Source: Mesostigma viride (Eukaryota > Streptophyta > Mesostigmatophyceae > Mesostigmatales > Mesostigmataceae). From it: 64,000 nucleotides of DNA. The stretch covers positions 462,551 to 526,550 of the forward strand of contig RPFO01000131.1 of the NCBI GenBank assembly GCA_009746045.1, written 5' to 3'. Shown here piece by piece: positions 1-39,222 of this stretch. A model generated the notes under the pieces. That model made no database searches. It was not told the origin of the DNA and worked only from the letters and a program-made list of their open reading frames with translations. Within the stretch, counting starts at the first letter, position 1. Every line of letters starts with the position of its first letter. The translations under genes were made by a program, and so were the position numbers.

Positions 1-24
1 GTGGCATGTATTGATGTTAAAGTG

Positions 25-112
25 ATTCATGCTGTGTATACTCATGCTGTGTATATTCATTGTGTATACTCATGTTGTGTATATTCATGCTGTGTATATT
101 CATGGTACATTT
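25..112. repeat. 15-bp tandem repeat (TTCATGCTGTGTATA-like)
   Basis: About five imperfect copies of a 15-bp unit related to ATTCATGCTGTGTAT. The stretch lies beyond the last detected PEP carboxylase exon, so it is either in a downstream intron of that gene or outside it. No coding role is visible. Confidence 0.7.
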
Positions 113-1494
113 GCAACGATCCGAGGGCAAGCGCCCTGCTCCCATGCTCCCATGCACGGCTGCACACAAGCCCGTCCCCCGCTAAACGGGCCACAGGGTG
201 TCTGCCCCGGACACAGGGACAACCCCAGCGAGGGGGCTGCCATCGTGAATGTGAAGACTGTGTACAAGTGGGTGGCCATGCCAGGCAAAGCGTAGTTGTG
301 TAGCCAGCTGTGCGGGCAACCGGCTCATTGGCACGGCCGGATCCAGCATTGGAAATCATTCGAATTAAGACCTTCCCTTATCACCCATCACTACATGCAG
401 CTGGAAACCATGCATGGAAGGATGTAGAGCACCACACCACCACCCCCGGCCATTATCCCTGACCAGCGTACTCGCTGTCTGCATTGTCAGCGCGGACAAC
501 GCCGCTAGCGTGTGGCGTGTGGCAGCATCCCATGGTAATCCTGGCCTGTTCTCTATCACTGGTGGCGGGTGTGAGCATTGTGCACAGCCATGTCCTGCCG
601 CAGCGCAAAACGCGTAGAGGCACATTCATCCGATCTTTGCTGTACGCAGCCGATGTTTGCTGCACGCATCCGTGTCTTTGGTTGTAATGTGGCCCTTATG
701 GTAACCAGGTTTGCTAACGTGTCACACACAATATGCATTCTGCATGGCTTCCACTAGCGCCAGCACGTGCCATGATTCTGTCAGCGGTCTGTGTTGGGGG
801 GGGCATGTGCTGTCGAACTCGGCCATGTCCTTCGCATTATACTGCCCGGCATGCAAGCTAGGCAGCGCCACCCACCATCTGCGACCACCCACCACCTACG
901 TACCGTCTGCGTCCACGCGAAAATCCAGGGAATGGCGCGCAAACTGCCGACATCACCCGCGGATGACCGGCGCGCTGGGCGGCTGCATGGGTGGGCGCGC
1001 GGGTATGCATGTGTGGATGTGGATGTGTAGATTTTTCATGTGTACATGTGGTCGTCTGGATGTGGACGTGAGCATGTGCATGTGGAAGTGTGACATCGGC
1101 GTGCAGCAAGAGCATTTTCCCCTGTATGCCAGGAGGATTTAATAGTATGTAGTACGGTAAAATACGGTCCCGCGGCCGTACTGTGTATAATACGCTGGTA
1201 CGGTGTATAATACACAATGGTAAAGTAAAATGCTGAATGGTTTGTTTTTCTGTGTTTCTTGGAGGCTTAAGAATTATTATCTGAGCATGTACCACTTTAA
1301 ACGTGACAAAATACACGTGTTTCCACCTGTAACTATTCCAACACAGCATGGCACTGACTGGGTATGAGCCACCGCCATCATCATGCTAGCTGAATAAACC
1401 TTCGTTTACCTTCGTTTACCCTTATGTTCCATTTAGTGTTAATGTCAAAAAGGTGAAAGGTAAACATGGCATGATGGCTCTAACAACACAACTA
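113..1494. other. no gene recognised
   Basis: I see no supported coding exon on either strand. I looked for the missing C-terminal part of the PEP carboxylase (the region after NIGS, up to the usual C-terminal RNTG-like end) and did not find it. A cluster of TACGG/GTACGG motifs at about 1141-1215 probably belongs to the end of the degenerate transposon that follows. Confidence 0.5.
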
Positions 1495-2209
1495 TCAAAC
1501 GTGCATGCTGCTAATATCAAGACCATATTCAGGATGGTCGCTGGGTTTGATTGTCATCCCACTTGAAAAACTGCACAAGGCTCCATCAATATGCCGGATT
1601 GTCGATGACAAATTGAAGGCGACGCCTCCAGTCCTCAATGCCCTGCAGAGCTCCTCGTCAAGCTGCTGCTTGGTCGACATGACAGCGGCAGGCTCAGTAC
1701 CATTATGGGAACGCCCTTTGCTCTGTGATGCGCCGGACCCAGCTCCAGCGTTGCTAGAGCTAGCACGGGCAGAATTCCACGTTCGTGCATCACTCCCCTC
1801 TATCTCTGGGTCCTCATTCATCAGACCTTCCCTACGCAGGGCCCGGACCTCGGTACGTCGCCATCTCTACTTGAGCAGCATCCTGCCGCCGCTGCTTCTT
1901 GGCCTCCTTCTCAGCCTCCTCTTGCAGCAGCCTGACACGAAACGCCTTTGGCGGATTCGTGCATTTGCTCACCCCATTGAAGGTCGCATAATGGCCACCC
2001 AGGATGTGAGCCTTAGCCCGAGTGGCAGTGCCCTTGAAAGCCGCCTTGCATATCAGGCATGCCACTGCGTAATTAATGCCCTGTCGGGTGCCCATCCTTG
2101 ACACATTTATCCTTTGATGTAAAGGTAGAATCGCTTTCTGTTGCACACACATATCATCCTCATCATCACCAACCGGCCCATAACCAGCATCGCAAATTTT
2201 GTTGCCCAT
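1495..2209 (-). pseudogene. hAT-like transposon remnant with BED-type zinc finger
   Basis: Two neighbouring reading frames (1832-2209, then 1495-1821). The first contains a BED/C2H2-like finger: CLIC, then a basic helix, then H-x4-H in AKAHILGGHY, followed by a glutamate/lysine-rich helix. The second contains QQLDEELCRALRTGGVAFNL, resembling the start of the DUF659 region that follows the BED finger in hAT-derived proteins. The rest of a transposase (RNase H core, hAT dimerisation domain) is not present, so this is a truncated copy. GTACGG-rich segments flank it at about 1141-1215 and 2467-2660 and may be subterminal repeats. Assignment to hAT is inferred from domain order and is uncertain. 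Confidence 0.5.
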
Positions 2210-3250
2210 GGCTGCTAAAGACGTTCTATCGAACTGCTAGCACCAACAATGCCGGCGTGCACAGGCCTGTAATGTTGCCCCTCGCCTCCGTCGTCACGTC
2301 TCTGTGTTTTCCAGCCAGCTTGGCAGCATTCCGAGCAACCACGTCGGCTGGTAACCTTGCATGGTGTACACATACATAGCCTTGCAATTGTACGCATAGA
2401 TACCTCAGTAGAAGTCTGAACAAAAAGACTATAGCTGCAGCCTCGCAGGCCCCCCCAAACGCCCGAAAATATCTCGTACGTGCCGAAAATATCTGTTACA
2501 CGCCCGTACCTACCAGGGCGTACAGAGGCCAGTACGCATATTGTACGCGGTCGTACGGTGCGGAGCACGAAAAACACACGTTTTGTACAGTAAAGCTACG
2601 TATTACATGTAATACGCGTATGAATCGTACTATATGCCGTACTATTTTTCACTGCCGTACGAACGATACCATGGGTCAACAAACACAATGCTACGGCAGG
2701 CGGGTGTGCATGTGAGAAGTGCCGCCTGACCTGGCCTCCTCCACGGGCAACGCATCCCAGTCGATACGAAAAAACTCTCGCTATCACACGCGGCTCTTCG
2801 GCTATCGACAGGGCAGACAGATGAACTTCAACGGCATCACTCATGTTTAAGGGTCACCATAGGCAGGTGGGCCAGTCAAGTAAATTGTTAACTGACCTGA
2901 CATAACACGACCAAAAATAACATGAGCGAAGGACCCAACATAAGCAGTTTAAGATTCGAAATGTCAACGGACACTTTGCGCACACTGATGGAAGGCCTGG
3001 GCACCGCGCGACATATCGTACCCCGGGCACCTGTACATGCGTGCCCGGGCGGGCTTGCTTGCCATTGGCCATCACATGTCCCTGGAGCAGTTCCCTATCT
3101 CCCCTGCAGTGTTTCCTGTGGTGGCATCCACATTCGCAGTGCCCACGGCCAAGCAAGCATACACCCTGACGTTGGCCTCAAGTTCTTGCCAGCCCATGGG
3201 CCGCTAAGCACATGCCCGCATGCGCTGTCAATGACATGGCGCGCCCGCAC
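2210..3250. other. intronic or flanking DNA without a recognised exon
   Basis: This holds the GTACGG-rich stretch (about 2467-2660) and otherwise unremarkable sequence. By reading direction it should be intron 11 of the PEP carboxylase gene, or sequence beyond a broken 3' end. No exon continuing after NIGS could be identified. Confidence 0.5.
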
Positions 3251-30908
<27,658 letters not shown>

Positions 30909-32031
30909 CGCAACTTCGCCTAATTCCAGAAGTTGCTGAGCCTCTGTACGCAGATAAGACAATGGCCGATCAATTGCTATGCACCCCGTAGTCTACTCGT
31001 TTACAACCTTGGCACGTTATTCTAAGCAGCTTTCCATGCAATATCCCCTGTTTCATCGCCCATTTTCCAGGGCAGAACCCCGCAAATCGCCGCCGAGAAT
31101 CGGGCCTAGTTCTCAAATTGTTTTGCACACAGGCGCTGATCAGGGGACGCTGAATGACGGCCGTGCGCGGCAGGTCCCACGTGGCGAGCAGCCTAAACTG
31201 ATAGACTCCTATGCTACGGTTGGCTCATGAGTAACTCCGCCCGATTTTACTGATCACAGAGCAGGACGCGGACGTGAAGGGCACATTGAATTAAGTTCCG
31301 GTTGTCGGCTGCGCACTGGGGTGGTTCCAGTGCAAAAATTTATGTCAATCTCGGTCGATCGTCAATTCGTCATGGCCGAGGTCAGACGTCAATTCGTCAA
31401 TTCGCGCGTCATGCTGATGAACGATTGACGCCTTGCGCCCGTCACGGAAGTAGCAACGCTCTCCTTGAGTCCTTGTCTACCTATCGCAGCCTATCGCAGC
31501 TCACCTCCGTGGCTCCGTCCAAGTGACCCGACCAAGCAGGGACGACGGGCTGGGCAATTATTGGGCCTTCGGCAACCGTCCTAAGCGCCGCGCCGCGTTC
31601 CCGGCTGCTGGTCGGTTGCCAGGCTTTGCCAGTTGGAGGTCCCCCCTGGCAACGGTATTCCCGGCAGCGTGTCGCGCGCCAAATTTTCCGTTGTTGCAAG
31701 TTGCTGCATCCCGCCACCATCGGCCGGAGCGCTCGCACTGGTTGCCGAGGGAAAGGCACGACTGACGACTCCCGCCCTGTCGCACGCGCGATTATTTCAT
31801 TCGGGGAGTGTGCAGGCACCGGAAGTTAGCAGAGAATAAGGGTGCTTTGGGTTGCGTTAGAGCTTCGTGGCGATTGTTACAGGCATTTGAGGCTCGGCTC
31901 CTTTTCTAATATAACATTAAGACCGCGTGCACTTCTGCAAACGGGTGCCTGTGACGTTTCATTTTGGAAAAGGAAGCTTCGTCGCCTGATTAATCGTCGC
32001 TCGTCACTCCGCTCAAAGCAGGATTATAGAA
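30909..32031. promoter_or_regulatory. divergent spacer between PEP carboxylase (-) and HP30-like (+) starts
   Basis: The two ATGs are 1.1 kb apart and face away from each other, so both promoters must lie here. Apart from GC-rich sequence around 31560-31800 (with inverted GGCAACC/GGTTGCC-type motifs) and a short direct repeat GTCAATTCGTC at about 31360-31400, no defined element is visible. Confidence 0.5.
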
Positions 32032-35000
32032 ATGGATTTTATAGTGAAGAAGCGTGACGAAATTACGGAAAACTGCAAGGCATGGATGGACAAGCAGCCT
32101 CCTGCGGTTTCCATGGGTATTACTGCGAGTTTGGCGGCTCTGCAGGGTGGTTTGATGGGTGGGTTTATTGGCACCATGTACGGAGAGAATTCCCCTCTAT
32201 CGCCAGCAGGCGCACCAGGCGGCATGCAAAATGTAAGTTTATGCAGGCCTTCGTTGGGAAGGAATGCATTACACCCGTATAGGAGCTCTTGACCAAAATG
32301 TGCGATTACAGTGGGCACGACGCCGACGGGTCAAAACAGACATGCCACGCGGCGCCTCACATGTCGCTTGAGACACATCATTTCTCGGGGTGGTATGGGT
32401 CCTCTTCGTGTACTCAGCTTTGTCAAACCCTGCCAACTTGTAGACATGTGGGGGGCTGCATGAGGCCATGACCTGTGGTGCTGGTCTCCCCCGATTGGCG
32501 CGGCAAAGTAGCCCGGGCAACAAGCCGAGTATGTTCGCAACACTGTAAACATTGTCCAGCGAACGTTAGTGAACGTTGTGTTCGCTTCAACCATACCGTA
32601 GCAATCATACAGGAGCTTGATGCTCGATGTGTATGTTTTAAAGTGGTCTCTCTCCCCCCTCCCCCCCCCCCTCCCCTCCCCGCTCCCCCCTCCCTGTTTC
32701 TCCCCCCCCCCCCCCCCCCCCCAACGGTTCTGAATCCCCGCCATGAAATATCTATAGCTAGGTTGTGTCCTGTCTCGCCTGATACTGACGGTTTGCTCTC
32801 TACTGCCGTAAAAATCGCACTTTGTCCGATGTGGATCATGAATGCGCTGCTACTTGCAAGTGTTTCTTTTTATTGGGGGGGGGGGGAAGGGGGTCCTGGG
32901 CCATCATGGCGGGTGCCTGGTATCCCCATATGTGTGCCACCTGTCACTCTGCCTGCTGTTGATGCCCTGTTCTCGTGCCAGGCGCAAGCGGCCATCTTTG
33001 CTGGTGTTTGATGTCCCCATGAGTGCTCTCCCCTGTCCTTTGTCACCCTGCCTGCTGCTGTTGATATTTTTGTGCCAGGCGCAAGCGGCCATCTTTGCGG
33101 GCGGCCCCCTGGTCCAGGCGCGCAACTTTGGAATCATGGCGGGTGTCAACTCGCTGCTTGTCTCCGTCGCCAAGAAGCAGGGCATGGGCGAGGATAATGC
33201 CAAGTAAGCGCCCTGTGTGTATGGTTAGGGTGGGAGTGAGTGGGCGAGGATCATGAAAGGTACGCCACGTGCTTGAAGGGTTTCTCGGGTTTGAGGGGTG
33301 AAGAGGTTGAGGGTGTGGGCGATTAATGAAGTTTAGGGTCAGCATTGTGGTGTGTGTGTGGTCTGCTTCGGAAGTGGTTGCTGCTATTTTGAATGCTTGT
33401 CCTGACAAGGTTGTTATTCGAGCCATTTGACAAGCATCGAGCATCCCAAACCTGCATTGTAGTGGCTCGTGGCTCGTGGCTCGTGGCTCGTGGCTCGTGG
33501 CTCGTGGCTCGTGGCTCGTGGCTCGTGGCTCGTGGTTGTGGCTCGTGGCTCGTGGCTCGTGGCTCGTGGCTCGTGGCTCGTGGCTCGTGGCTCGTGGTTG
33601 TGGCTCGTGGCTCGTGGCTCGTGGCTCGTGGCTCGTGGCTCGTGGCTCGTGGCTCGTGGCTCGTGGCTCGTGGTTGTGGCTCGTGGTTGTGGCTCGTGGC
33701 TCGTGGCTCGTGGCTCGTGGCTCGTGGCTCGTGGCTCGTGGTTGTGGCTCGTGGCTCGTGGCTCGTGGCTCGTGGCTCGTGGCTCGTGGCTCGTGGCTCG
33801 TGGCTCGTGGCTCGTGGCTCGTGGCTCGTGGCTCGTGGCTCGTGGCTCGTGGCTCGTGGCTCGTGGCTCGTGGCCCGTGGCCCGTGGCCCGTGGCCCGTG
33901 GCTCGTGGCTCGTGGCCCGTGGCTCGTGGCTCGTGGCTCGTGGCTCGTGGCTCGTGGCTCATGGCTCGTGGCTCGTGGCTCGTGGCTAGTGGTTGTGGCT
34001 CGTGGCTCGTGGCTCGTGGCTCGTGGCTCGTGGCTCGTGGCTCGTGGCTCGTGGCTCGTGGCTCGTGGCTCGTGGCTCGTGGCTCGTGGCCCGTGGCTCG
34101 TGGCTCGTGGCTCGTGGCTCGTGGCTCGTGGCTCGTGGCTCGTGGCTCGTGGCTCGTGGCTCGTGGCTCGTGGCTCGTGGCTCGTGGCTCGTAGCTCGTG
34201 GCTCGTGGCTCGTGGCTCGTGGCTCGTGGCTCATGGCTCGTGGCTCGTGGCTCGTGGCTCGTGGCCCGTGGCTCGTGGCTCGTGGCTCGGTGCTAGTTAG
34301 GGATACGCTCCATCCATGAGCCGCTTGCCCCGGGGGGGGGCTGTAATGTTTCATTTGCACGGGGGCCAGTTCCTGGGGGCTGCCTGCTCCCCCCTGTGGC
34401 CGCGATGCTATTATTGGCAGTGGATCTCTCCATGGATAGCGGGGAGACAGGTGTCCACACCGGAAGAAGTATCAATACCTAAAGAATCTGTACCTGAAGA
34501 AGGGAAGAAAGGTGTCCATACCTGATGGGGGCCAGAGATCCTGCACAATGCTCTTTCTCCGTGCACGCCGTCATCTTCTCCACCAATGGATGGAGAGGAG
34601 GCTACGTACTGACAGCGATGATAAGCACAACACACACTGCATAGCAGCGGCGCATTGCAGCAGGGCACTGCAGCAGTGCACTGTACCAGCGCACGGTAGC
34701 AATTAGTAAGGCAACGATCAGCCAGGTGACGCATACATTTCTCCCACCCACCCCCTGCGGCGAGCATATCCCTTCCCCCCCACACCATCTTCTACTGGAT
34801 TGCTTGCTTGCATCGGTCTCCCGTTGTGTCGAATGCGTGTGTCGCCCATGTCCCTTCCTGTCCCGCTAGTCCACCTTCCTGTGCTGCGCGTGCGTCCAAC
34901 CCACCTGCGTCTCGTTGTGCTCATGTCAAACCCATGTGCTTGTGCGTGTCAAACCCATGTGCTTGTGCGTGCCTAACCCATGCGCTTGTGCGTCCTGCAG

Positions 35001-38000
35001 CATGGTGGGTGCGTTTGGCTCCGGTGCCACCTTTGCGCTCTTCACCACCGTGGGGGGCGGCAACCGTGCGACGGCCGCGCTGTCGACAGGTGTCTCCTTC
35101 GCGCTGCTGCAGGGCGTGTTCGCAAAGGTGCGCCATAGGGCACGTTCGCAAGACCGAGCCAAAAGGGATGCAGTGCTTGCTTAAGTAAAGTATGCTATAG
35201 GGATGATTTGATTGCAAAGGTATGTCAGAGAGGTGGGCGTGTTCGCAAAGGTGTGTGAAAGGAGTGGGCGTGCGCGCGAAGGTGCCTTCCAGGAACATGC
35301 GTGTTTACATAAGCTATTAATAGGGAACATTATTTAGATTTAGTTATTTATTTATACGGAACGGGCATCTGTGCGCAGGCACAACGTCATGCGAAGGCGG
35401 GCGTTTATGCGCAGACACAATATCATAAGCAGGCAACCTTTGCCCACGGACACTATGCCATGCTTCTGCATAAAGCAGATATGCCTTTGTGGCGTACTGG
35501 CAGCCTAGGTGGAAATTTTAGGTGGAAATTTTTAGTAGCACATGTCTGCACGGACAAGCGTTCGGGCATGATTGCATGTGTCATTCGGGTGTCGGCAGAG
35601 GGTGCTTTAGCAAGCACGCACCCAGAGTACCAGACATTAGTGGCCACACACACAGAGTACTACATTATAGTGACCACACACGCAGAGTACTACACATGAG
35701 TGACCACACACACAGAGTACTACACTAGAGTGATGACACACTCAGAGTACTACACTATGGTGACTACACACACGCACATACACACATTCATTGGTCAGCC
35801 TGGCCACATGCCTGGCTTTTCAGCCGCGGCGGCAAGGCCTTGTTGAGGCTTACAATTTATCAGGACTTTAGGGAAGGGGAAGGGTGAGGGAAGCCAACAG
35901 CAGGTGAGGGATGTCCTACTGCCACACGCATGCCCTGTCACCATTCGGTAGCTCACCATGCGGATGGCTGTCCCGCTACTGGCTGTGCATGCAATCTCCA
36001 GAGTTTTCCTTCTCTCCTTCTCCCCTCCTCAGATTCCCGTCCCCTCCATGATCCCCGTTGCCTTCCAGCCCCTCCCTTATATTCATCCCCCCCCCCCTGC
36101 CCCTTTCTCCCCCTTCAACACCACCACCGGCCCTATATGCCGTATATACCTCCTCCTTGGCCCCCCTACCTTGCTTTCATCACCCCACCTCCTAAACCCT
36201 CTCCCCTGGCATATCACCTCGTCCCTTGACCCCCTTTACCTGCCCCCCCCCCCCCCCCCCCGCCCCCCGGCAGATCGGGAACATGTTCTCTGGCCCCAAG
36301 CCGGACGACGCCTACTACGTCAAGTCGCGCGCGATGCTGCTGTCGCTGGGCCTGGGCCAGTACGAGCGCAATTTCCGCAAGGGGCTGCTGACTGACCCGA
36401 CGCTGCCCCTCATCACCGACAGGTGAGGCTTAGTGCTCCCTGCTGCCTCCTTACTGTGAGAGCTAATTAGTTGAATAGATACAGGGTCCTGTTGCGGAGT
36501 TACTGACAGGTAAGCCCACCCCCCATTGCCAACAGGTATGGGCCTGTCATGACTCGACAGGTAAGCTGCATGTGTGTGCCCTCTGTCACTCGACAGGTAA
36601 GCTGCATGTCTGTGCCCCCTACCACTGGACAGGTAAGCTGCATGTCTGTGCCCCCCATCACTGGACAGGTAAGCTGCATGTGTGTGCCCCCTATCACTGG
36701 ACAGGTAAGCTGCATGTGTGTGCCCCCTACCACTGGACAGGTAAGCTGCATGTGTGTGCCCCCTATCACTGGACAGGTAAGCTGCATGTGTGTGCCCTCT
36801 GTCACTCGACAGGTAAGCTGCATGTGTGTGCCCCCTATCACTGGACAGGTAAGCTGCATGCGTGTGCCCCCTATCACTGGACAGGTAAGCTGCATGTGTG
36901 TGCCCCCTATCACTGGACAGGTAAGCTGCATGTGTGTGCCCCCTATCACTGGACAGGTAAGCTGCATGTGTGTGCCCTCTGTCACTCGACAGGTAAGCTG
37001 CATGTGTGTGCCCCCTACCACTGGACAGGTAAGCTGCATGTCTGTGCCCCCTATCACTGGACAGGTAAGCTGCATGTCTGTGCCCCCTATCACTGGACAG
37101 GTAAGCTGCATGTGTGTGCCCCCCATCACTGGACAGGTAAGCTGCATGTGTGTGCCCCCTACCACTGGACAGGTAAGCTGCATGTCTGTGCCCCCTATCA
37201 CTGGACAGGTAAGCTGCATGTGTGTGCCCCCTATCACTGGACAGGTAAGCTGCATGTGTGTGCCCCCTATCACTGGACAGGTAAGCTGCATGTCTGTGCC
37301 CCCTATCACTGGACAGGTAAGCTGCATGTGTGTGCCCCCTATCACTGGACAGGTAAGCTGCATGTGTGTGCCCCCTATCACTGGACAGGTAAGCTGCATG
37401 TGTGTGCCCCCTATCACTGGACAGGTAAGCTGCATGTGTGTGCCCCCTATCACTGGACAGGTAAGCTGCATGTGTGTGCCCCCTATCACTGGACAGGTAA
37501 GCTGCATGTGTGTGCCCTCTGTCACCGACAGGTAAGCCCCAACCGTCATGAATGACAAGCGCATCCCTTGATGTCCGACAGGCAAGGGCCCACATCATCA
37601 CTTACAGGCCAGCCCACCCTCCTGGAAAAGTGGAGTCCTAATAGGCGTTGCCTTGGCAAGGGGTACCTACCGACAGGTAAGCCCACCCCTTCATCACCAA
37701 CAGGCGAGCGCACCACTCATCACCGACCGTGACCCTGACTGCAACCAGGGCAGTTATGCCATCGCAGCCCTTCGCCGCAACCACGCAACACCTGAAAGGC
37801 AATGTAGAGGGTAGTGGGGCTGCCAGCTGTGAGCTCCTTAACGACCACTTGTGCCACACCCATGCGGGCCCATGGACTGTACTGTTCCAATGCTATGCCC
37901 TGAGTAGTACATTTTCTTCTTTTCTCACACTGTTTGGCCTTGGGGTTGGCTGGGTTTGCTGCTCGTTATGCGCTGTTCGGTCCCGCCTCTGGCTTGCAGT

Positions 38001-38171
38001 GCGTTGAAAGACTGTAACATCCCCCCTGGCCCAAGGCTGATTATCCTCGACCACATCCAGAAGGTGAAGGCCCGGAACACGAGCAGCCCACCCAAGGCCA
38101 TCACCGCCGCTCCTACACCCGCAGCCCCTGCCGTTCCAGCTGCTCCCACGGCAGTGGCCCCAGCATCATGA
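32032..38171 (+). CDS. HP30: HP30-like Tim17/22-family protein with C-terminal SAM domain
   Basis: Exons 32032-32232, 33079-33203, 35001-35127, 36274-36422 and 38000-38171 give a complete 257-residue protein, about the length of Arabidopsis HP30 (about 260). In Arabidopsis, HP30 proteins sit in the chloroplast inner envelope and import proteins lacking a cleavable transit peptide; the same role here is inferred. The Tim17-like part has four hydrophobic, glycine-rich segments: SLAALQGGLMGGFIGTMYG, GPLVQARNFGIMAGVNSLLV, GAFGSGATFALFTTVGGG and TGVSFALLQGVFAK. The SAM domain follows: KSRAMLLSLGLGQYERNFRK, GLLTDPTLPLITDSALKDCN and IPPGPRLIILDHIQ. The tail is Ala/Pro-rich. All junction phases fit. 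Introns are much longer than exons, and introns 1, 3 and 4 carry duplicated splice junctions. A TGTAA motif, the usual green-algal poly(A) signal, lies at 38197. Confidence 0.94.
32885..33102 (+). repeat. duplicated acceptor junction of HP30 exon 2
   Basis: GTGCCAG|GCGCAAGCGGCCATC is present at the true acceptor (AG 33077-33078) and again 97 bp upstream (AG 32980-32981). The preceding CTGCCTGCTG(CTG)TTGAT is also shared. The upstream copy runs into GCTGGTGTTTGA, so using it would give a stop. Confidence 0.85.
33462..34290. repeat. (GTGGCTC)n heptamer satellite
   Basis: About 115 copies with occasional GTGGCCC, GTGGTT and CATGGCTC variants, in HP30 intron 2. The long SWLVARG and SHEPRAT frames are products of the repeat. 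Confidence 0.97.
35111..35283 (+). repeat. four copies of the HP30 exon 3 donor junction
   Basis: The true junction is GGGCGTGTTCGCAAAG|GTGCGC (exon end 35127). Copies follow at GATTGCAAAG|GTATGT (GT 35220), GGGCGTGTTCGCAAAG|GTGTGT (GT 35251) and GGGCGTGCGCGCGAAG|GTGCCT (GT 35282). The last three are 31 bp apart. Confidence 0.8.
35628..35765. repeat. 27-bp minisatellite (GTGACCACACACACAGAGTACTACA)
   Basis: Five imperfect copies in HP30 intron 3 (35128-36273). Confidence 0.8.
36480..37730 (+). repeat. array of about 27 (plus degenerate) copies of the HP30 exon 4 donor junction
   Basis: Exon 4 ends CCCCTCATCACCGACAG|GTGAGG. From about 36549 to 37540 a 36-bp unit repeats in which CCCCCTATCACTGGACAG is followed directly by GTAAGCTGCATGTGTGTG. 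Sub-variants have CTCTGTCACTCGACAG. Degenerate copies flank the core (36500-36548 and 37520-37730: ACCGACAG|GTAAGCCC, CCAACAG|GTATGG, TCCGACAGGCAAGG). Every core unit therefore holds a consensus donor preceded by a pyrimidine stretch and AG. It fills HP30 intron 4 (36423-37999). Confidence 0.93.
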
Positions 38172-39222
38172 CCCTGAAACAGCTGCTTTGTTGGCCTGTA
38201 ACATGCTTGTCGTAGAAGAATAATGTAGTTTACCGAGGCTGCTGCAGCTAGCTGCGCTGTTTGCCACAGCCTGGTCCAGCATGCCTATGTAGGCAGCACG
38301 ACATGGCAGTTACTGGGTGAGTTGATAGAATGCTAGTGTAACAGGGCTGTGTCATGCCAGCATGGGGCGTAGCATGCAGGTCCTGTTTGGGTGGTCACAA
38401 TTTTTGGTCCAGCATGGCACATACTGGTTGCCACCCGAGCATGTGTGTAAGCATCCACTTTGGCATAGTCTTATTTTTTTATTATCATTTTGATTGAGAC
38501 ATTATGACCGGTGTGTAAGCATCCACTTTGGCATAGTCTTATTTTTCATATATATCATGGAGACGATATGACCGGTGTTCTCACCAGAATACCAGAACCA
38601 GGGACGTGGAATCCTAGCCATGCAGCCCATGAAGACATGAACAGCACTAGGGCATGCAGCATGCGCCATACGTACCACACAGCCACATGATGAAGTTAGC
38701 GGAAGCATGCATTTGCACATCTACAGGTCGCCAAGTGTGTGCACTCCCCTAGCGCCTGCATGTGTAAAAGCTGCATGCGCACAGAGTGAATAGATATAAT
38801 GTTATAAGATGCATGCATATGATGAGACAGAGATCTCGACCCGACATTGAGATAGGCAAAAAATTACACTCACCTAGTTGCATGAGCCGCGCTGGGTTTC
38901 TTGTGGGCACTTGTATAGGAGGACATGAAAGAAATTTATTATGATTTCAAATGCACGATCTGATGTTGAAACTAACTACCAAACTACATAGAAAACTGAT
39001 CAACTGCGTCCTTGAAGCAGCTCGGGAAAACTTCGTCGGTATCAGGGCCTGAAATAGGAGCTGGCATCAATCTTTGTGAGCAACTCTCGATCCTTGCTTG
39101 GTTGGAAGCTAGGGTGGGCGTCCCTGGAGAGAAAGTGCCCCATATTATTCGTTCATGTATGCCACCGGCCAAGTGTCCAAGGAAAAGCTGATAGGGCTCG
39201 AAGGCCACAGCTGCCTGCCTGC
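38172..39222. other. convergent spacer between HP30-like and tRNA-binding genes
   Basis: No gene. Contains both 3' UTRs. A direct repeat GTGTGTAAGCATCCACTTTG with the following GCATAGTCTTATTTTT occurs at about 38442 and 38512. Confidence 0.6.
38197..38201 (+). terminator. possible polyadenylation signal TGTAA for the HP30-like gene
   Basis: TGTAA lies 25 bases after the stop codon. TGTAA is the poly(A) signal in chlorophyte algae; in a streptophyte it would mean less. Single short motif, so modest confidence. Confidence 0.35.

Noticed and set aside
33414-34319. Long SWLVARG / SHEPRAT repeat proteins
   Set aside because: Frames stay open only because the heptamer GTGGCTC lacks stops; the stretch lies in HP30 intron 2.
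36549-37540. CRISPR-like array (regular 36-bp repeats)
   Set aside because: The repeats are contiguous with no unique spacers, sit in an intron of a eukaryotic gene, and derive from the exon 4 donor.
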